This document shows, piece by piece, positions 59,397-64,000 of a stretch of 64,000 nt of DNA. The position numbers and the translations under genes are program-made. Where the stretch lies: positions 1,178,001 to 1,242,000 of the forward strand of contig JAPEIS010000003.1 of assembly GCA_029531795.1 (NCBI GenBank), read 5' to 3'. The stretch comes from Sclerotinia nivalis. Taxonomy: Eukaryota > Ascomycota > Leotiomycetes > Helotiales > Sclerotiniaceae. The notes under the pieces were generated by a model. It worked only from the letters and a program-made list of their open reading frames with translations. It had not been told where the DNA came from and ran no database searches. Position 1 is the first letter of the stretch; the number at the start of each line of letters is the position of its first letter.

Positions 59397-60136
59397 TAAA
59401 GCCGTGGATCGGGGGATCTTGTATTACCTATGTATTTGCATTATGGTTTGGAGTTGGGGATATAAGGTTCTGGTTTTCGATTCTCCAGTAACGTAGGCAA
59501 CAGGAAGCCTTACATATTACTGCAAGTGGCGCATTTGATGGCACTGGAGGATGATATAAGTTTGCATGAAGTAACCGCTGATGTTAAGACGGTTGCCATC
59601 TCATCAAAGTTAATTTCTTTTTAGTGAGGGAGCTGTACCTGCGAAATCCGGGGACTAGAAAGTTGGTACGTTCTTAGTGAGCCGTACTACGGTAATTTGG
59701 TTAAATGATATCATTCATTTGTATGAACAGAAAACCTTTCACCGTACCTGTGAACCAAACCTTGTAGTAGGGTCTAACAAGACGCACTTAAAAAGGGGTT
59801 TTTCCATATTTCCACACTTGAATTTTCTGATAGCATCAAGCCTCATTTTCCATGCTAAGAATCCTCCAATTTTCTTACTACCACATCAACAACCTGTGAA
59901 TACAATCTACAGCTACAGATTCTATTAAATTAGAAATCATATCAATCCACCAGGTCGAATTAGAGGTGGAGTCAAGATTGTCAACACAAAATATCTAAAG
60001 TTCATGCCGAGAACCAATCAAGCCACAGGCAATTAATCTTGAACAAGAGCAGTCTCAAGCTGGAATTCAAGATATCTCGCACAATACTCTTTATTTATCA
60101 CCGTATTAAAACAATCCCATCAAGCCAAAAACGACA
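59397..60136. other. Spacer
   Basis: 740 bp between RDS3 and the unknown gene. I see no repeats or RNA genes. It is likely the RDS3 3' UTR and the next promoter. Confidence 0.5.
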
Positions 60137-60841
60137 ATGGTACCAATCAACCCCCTCACAAAGCAACCCAACAAGTCGAGTCCCAAACCTCCCCCAGCTC
60201 CAGTCCTCACACCCACCATACCCTCCACACCTACCACAAACACACCCTCCAAACCCATGGGCCGAAAAAGCTCCTCAATATTCTTCCACCAACCAACGAC
60301 CAACAGCAACAGCATCTCCTCTCCCAACAACTCCAATCACCAAAACGATCGAAGTCTCTTCGTCTCCGTCGAAGGCACCATGTTCCTCGATACCCGCAGT
60401 CTCCCTACCACCTCCAACAAACGTCGCAAGAATCTCCATACACCCGTCCTGGAAGATGTCCCTGCTTTCTCTCTTCCTGGACCGGCTAATCGTTGGGCTG
60501 TGGATGCGCATTATGGCGTTGGTATGAAGACCAGCCGCAAAGATAAGCATTATGGTGTTGAGAGTATGGAAGCTTTGGATCTTGCTGGTGATGGAGATGC
60601 TGGGACACTTGAGGTGGTTGGGAGTAAGAAAAGGGCTTTGGGGGGTGTGGAGATGCTGGGTTGTGGTGCTGGGGAGCGCAATTGTGTGGTGGTTGGTGGG
60701 TCGGATGGGGTTCCTACTAAGAGTATGGAGGATCTTAAGCTTGATGATAAGAGTGCTGATGGTGATGTTGATATTCATGGTGGCGATGGTGAATCACTAA
60801 GGCTAAGAAAAGGAAAAAGAAAATTTAGTGCAGGTGTTTAG
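60137..60841 (+). CDS. Protein of unknown function (234 aa, intron-free)
   Basis: The frame starts at ACAATGG and reads MVPINPLTKQPNKSSPKPPP, a Pro/Thr/Ser-rich N-terminus of about 70 residues. A more ordered-looking core follows (RSLFVSVEGTMFLDTRSL, RRKNLHTPVLEDVPAFSLPG, NRWAVDAHYGVGMKTSRKD). The C-terminal half is Gly/Asp/Val-rich and ends RLRKGKRKFSAGV, a basic tail that could be a nuclear signal. There is no signal peptide or membrane span. Codon pattern and the compositional break at about residue 70 favour a real gene. I do not recognise the family. The opposite-strand frame at 60275-60778 is its shadow. Confidence 0.65.
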   Translation: MVPINPLTKQPNKSSPKPPPAPVLTPTIPSTPTTNTPSKPMGRKSSSIFFHQPTTNSNSISSPNNSNHQNDRSLFVSVEGTMFLDTRSLPTTSNKRRKNLHTPVLEDVPAFSLPGPANRWAVDAHYGVGMKTSRKDKHYGVESMEALDLAGDGDAGTLEVVGSKKRALGGVEMLGCGAGERNCVVVGGSDGVPTKSMEDLKLDDKSADGDVDIHGGDGESLRLRKGKRKFSAGV

Positions 60842-61572
60842 CTGTAGCCTGGCACCGAAGCGACAAGTTGATGTTGACGGATACAAAACAACAACGATTC
60901 CGAGCCCAAAGACCGAGATGATAATTCATGGAGGATGAATGGTTCGCGAGTTACAAGGAGGATATTTGAATAAGATGGATATTTGATTGATGCATTTTCT
61001 CATGAGGCGCTATGAGGTTTACACGTTCGTACACATGATGGGGTAATTAACTCTACAGTACGTTTTCTATGATGTTATCTAGGTAATCTTATATTACATA
61101 CATCTCCTTCAAGTAGATAGGAGGATGGATAGATAGATGTTCAAACCTATGAAATGATATTATTCAGCGATCTTGGGTACCGTTGCTCAATGTGAGGATT
61201 TATATTCTAGAATGAATGTCAAGTGAATGGAGCTTTATTCGCTATACCATCGTCAAATTCCTGAAAGCATGTCCAACATTTATTACAGCTTTACTTTCCC
61301 TTGGCATATGAAAATAGCAGGACTAATAAAATCAAATTAAAAACATACCCAAACCGTAACGCCAGCTATCCAGGAACAAATAATCAAATAACTCCAGGCT
61401 AAAATGAACCGGTGTAAAGAATAATCCCACAAGGTTTCCTTTTAGATGTAAGCTTTTCCCCGAGTCCTTGATTCCCAATCTCCTATTTTTTCCTTGGTTT
61501 TAGTTTCCGTTTCAAACTCCCACACCACCCCTCTGCTCAAAATCTACCCATCTACCGTCCCACCAACACCTT
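60842..61572. other. Convergent 3' region
   Basis: 731 bp between the ends of the unknown gene (+) and the repeat-protein gene (-). AGATAGATAGATG-type tracts lie near 61120. Nothing coding is seen. Confidence 0.5.
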
Positions 61573-63020
61573 CTAATAATCACTATCACTAAAGCTACCC
61601 CTCCTCAACTTTTCCCTTCTCCCCGAGCGTCGGATATGTTGACTACTATTGCTACTTCTGTTATTCATAACAGTGTCATTAATAATCATAACATTAGCAG
61701 CCGCTGCTGGAGGCGCATATCCCCCATCTTCATCATCATAATAATCGTAATCGCGTGCAGAACGACGACTCGAAGTTGAAGATCCGTGGTATGAAGGTGC
61801 ATATGAGGGTACCGCCAAATGTCTATCGCGAGAGCCACGGGAGTCGCGACTGTAATTCGAAGGATCAACGCCCGAATAGACCGAAGAACCACGACCTGCT
61901 GCTGAGAGCTTCTCCATTTTTAAATCTCTCCCATCCACACTTTCCCCAGGGCGTACTAATGAGCTTGCCCCACTAATCACTGATGATGGCCCAGGTTTCA
62001 CGGGTTTTTCAATACCAAATCGGTCGAGTTCTTGTTGCTGTCTCCACTTTTCGATACCTTTTACTTTGCGTCTTCGAGCTTCTTCGTCGGCAGGATCTTC
62101 AGGCTCACCGAGCTGCATATCTCTTGCCCGCTCTGATAGCATTGCAACATCATCGCGTCTAGATCTTCCTGAAGGTCCCCTCGAAGACGCTGCAACTGAC
62201 GGTGTTCTCCTATGTGATGAAGGTGTGATTGTGCTGTTTGAATGACGAGATCTCGTATCATTCATACCGCCATGCCTACTCTCCCCGCCACGAATATTGG
62301 GCGTGATTGTATTGTTTGAATGATGAGATCTCGTATCATTTATATCGCTATACCTACTCTCCCCGCTACGAATTCTGGGCGTGATTGTATTGTTTGAATG
62401 ATGAGATCTCGTATCATCCATACCGCCATGCCTACCCTCCCCTTCATAACTACTGGGTGCATCAGATCCTCGAATTGGAGGCTCCCTCACAACAACATTC
62501 TTGTACTTCGCTCTCTCCCGCCTTCTTCTTTCCACATCCTCTGCCGTGTACACGCGACATGCTAGTAGCACGAGACCCGGACCGACCACCTTCCGAAGCT
62601 ATGTTTAACGTCAGTCTACAGTTCTCACCAGTGTACTAAGGTATACAACATACGTGCATCACGTTCCCTAGCTGCTTGAGTTATTAGCACTGACATCTCA
62701 ATAATTTCGTGTTTCAGGGGAAAACGCACGGCGAGCAGTTCTATCCGAACGATCACTCCTCTCAGTACCAGCTCTGCTGGCGCTGTCGCTGCCATTTCTA
62801 GACCTTTCCGAAGCGACTAGTTTTCTTCTCAGCAACACACACTAGATTTCTTTTCTAACACGTACACCAACTTACGCTGATTAATATAATCAAATCCTCT
62901 ATTAGAGGATGGAGGCCCTCTTGGCACATCACGCGCATCACGCCTCTTCTCCCTTCCATGGCGGAGGCGACTAGTGTCACTCTCGTATTCGCCGTCGTAT
63001 CCGCCGTCGTATCTGCTCAT
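61573..63020 (-). CDS. Arg/Ser-rich disordered protein with a triplicated 26-aa repeat; exons 2-4 tentative
   Basis: Exon 1 (63020-62876) begins MSRYDGGYDGEYESDTSRLR. A clean 59-bp intron (GTAAGT...AACTAG) leads to exon 2 (62816-62730, LASERSRNGSDSASRAGTER). The main exon ends at 61573 and reads DVERRRRERAKYKNVVVREP. Between 62730 and about 62560 lies a tiny exon (RERDA) with GTGCGT and GTATGT donors. The acceptor that feeds the main exon is ambiguous (CTACTAG or GGCAG near 62560-62540 both keep frame). The body holds three tandem 26-residue repeats (NDTRSHHSNNTITPNIR type, 62209-62442), a charged helix (EEARRRKVKGIEKWRQQQEL) and a Tyr/Asp-Asp tail ending RRGSFSDSDY. No enzyme domain is visible. 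Function is unknown; an RS-like nuclear or cytoskeletal scaffold is possible. Confidence 0.62.
62209..62442 (-). repeat. Coding tandem repeat, three 78-bp units
   Basis: Three 26-codon units encode G-E-(G/S)-R-(H/Y)-x3-(D/N)-DTRS-x-HSN-x-TITP plus four variable residues. The nucleotide copies stay close (ATGATGAGATCTCGTATCAT-type blocks on the plus strand), so the expansion looks recent. Confidence 0.9.
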
Positions 63021-63946
63021 ACTTTATAACAGTTGCTAGATGTTAAATTGAAATGAAGGGACGAGGTTTGAAGTACGTCTGAAAAATGTGATTCTTAAGA
63101 CAGGTAGGTAATTTCAACCAGGAAAAGATGATGCACAAGACGAACAGAAAAATAGGAACAGTGATGCTTTATAAAGCAGAGTTCAATACTGACTGACTCC
63201 CAAGGCTTTGACTACTCATGGCCATGCAGATACAATCAATCAAAGCAAGAAACATGTAAATAATATTGATGACATGATGACCATCGATTAAACCTAAAAG
63301 CCAGTATTAACATGTCGTTTGACTTCTATGATGGTCGATGTTGAGGTTCTGGCCACGATAAGTGCGGCCATGGTGGTTAGTGGCATGGGAATGAAACGAT
63401 GCAAATAGTTCAGCAGTTGTGGCTGTTTTGTGTTGCTAGGCGTCTGGATGGCTCGATTTATGGTCAAAAGCTGTGACCAATATCCAAAATAAGGTCGACC
63501 TACGCTAGGATCATTCAGTATGCTTCAGCGCATATAACAGAAAAATTACATAACATCAAGGCCAACACAATAGTCATCGGAAGGTCTAAAAAGAAAGTTT
63601 AATTAATTTTTGAGTCTGCCATGAAGCGGGCTTGATCGAGGTCGTAGTGAGCCGAGGAGATCCTCGCTTTCACTCCGAGTCAACATATTCCCAGAGTGTC
63701 CATTCGGCGCTTAAATATCATTGTTGATCGAAATGTCAATTGGTCCTTCCGGGGTCCAGCATCACATATTTCACAGTAAATTCGCAATCGTTGTGTAAGA
63801 AACTCCGGAGTTGAGGCAAGGTATGGTTTTATTCTTCTTTATTCGGCCCCATCGAATATCGACATCGATCATGCAATGCGATGCTTTTCCCAATCCCATG
63901 CCGCAGAAAAAAGTACTCGTAGAAACAACCATCAATCCCAAGCCAT
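63021..63946. other. Upstream region of the repeat-protein gene
   Basis: About 930 bp with no credible frame. A CGAGGAGATCCTCG palindrome is at about 63653-63666. Confidence 0.5.
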
Positions 63947-64000
63947 TTAAACCTCAGCAATTTCTCTCAATCTGCGAAGAGTCGATCTCATGGCGGCAGC
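63947..64000 (-). CDS. Possible 3' end of a gene running off the right edge
   Basis: The minus strand from the edge reads AAMRSTLRRLREIAEV and then TAA. It looks like the amphipathic helical end of a protein. With only 17 codons visible this is weak evidence, and no family can be named. Confidence 0.3.
   Translation of the reverse strand, partial: AAAMRSTLRRLREIAEV

Noticed and set aside
1..64000. CRISPR arrays, bacterial operons, phage or intact transposons
   Set aside because: No spaced direct repeats, Shine-Dalgarno patterns, integrase, transposase or reverse transcriptase motifs were seen. All gene structures are eukaryotic.

Overview
This is nuclear DNA of a filamentous ascomycete, most likely a Leotiomycete close to Botrytis, Sclerotinia or Monilinia. 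The genes are eukaryotic and mostly split by short introns (about 47-125 bp, GTAAGT/GTATGT donors, CTAAC-like branch sites, YAG acceptors), they lie on both strands, and intron-bearing tRNA genes are scattered between them. The gene cut by the left edge encodes an ABBA-fold (CloQ/NphB-type) aromatic prenyltransferase, a fungal group first characterised in Botrytis, Sclerotinia and Aspergillus terreus. No sequence search was run. Every gene name rests on reading the protein, and exon borders are hand-built from splice signals and frame.

Layout. 1-754 prenyltransferase (3' end missing); 2.8-4.9 kb translesion DNA polymerase kappa, divergent from MEF1 (5.3-7.8 kb, mitochondrial EF-G); 9.5-10.2 kb a three-motif RPEL protein; 11.8-15.4 kb an RRM+Pumilio protein; a gene-free stretch to 19.97 kb; 20.0-22.1 kb SWC2/VPS72 (SWR1 complex); 22.7-24.2 kb an EMP47-like cargo lectin facing ALG8 (25.1-26.8 kb) across a shared upstream region; 28.9-32.4 kb ITC1 (ISWI partner); 33.6-38.0 kb an AtrB-like full-size ABC transporter; 38-45 kb a gene-poor block with tRNA-Arg(UCG), an ACC-synthase-like PLP enzyme, tRNA-Asp(GUC) and tRNA-Thr(AGU); 45.4-46.8 kb a D-amino-acid oxidase; 48.0-49.5 kb mitochondrial ribosomal protein mL46; 51.3-53.5 kb a RING+PHD protein; 55.6-56.8 kb an epoxide-hydrolase-like protein; 57.5-58.6 kb a pinin-domain protein divergent from RDS3/PHF5A (59.0-59.4 kb); 60.1-60.8 kb an unknown gene; 61.6-63.0 kb a disordered protein with a triplicated 26-residue repeat; and possibly the last codons of another gene at the right edge.

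Function. Most genes are housekeeping: chromatin (SWC2, ITC1), splicing (pinin, RDS3), mitochondrial translation (MEF1, mL46), ER glycosylation and glycoprotein export (ALG8, EMP47), DNA damage tolerance (Pol kappa) and RNA control (PUF). The accessory part is the prenyltransferase, the ABC exporter, the ACC-synthase-like enzyme, the D-amino-acid oxidase and the epoxide hydrolase. They are too scattered to be called one biosynthetic cluster.

The less ordinary signals are: GC-rich hairpin elements that look like mitochondrial DNA, one of them inside an mL46 intron; a two-copy degenerate repeat whose differences suggest RIP mutation; a tRNA-Asp with a 14-nt intron; a start-codon-only first exon in ITC1; and a divergent promoter shared by two splicing-factor genes. 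I found no convincing undescribed multi-gene system.
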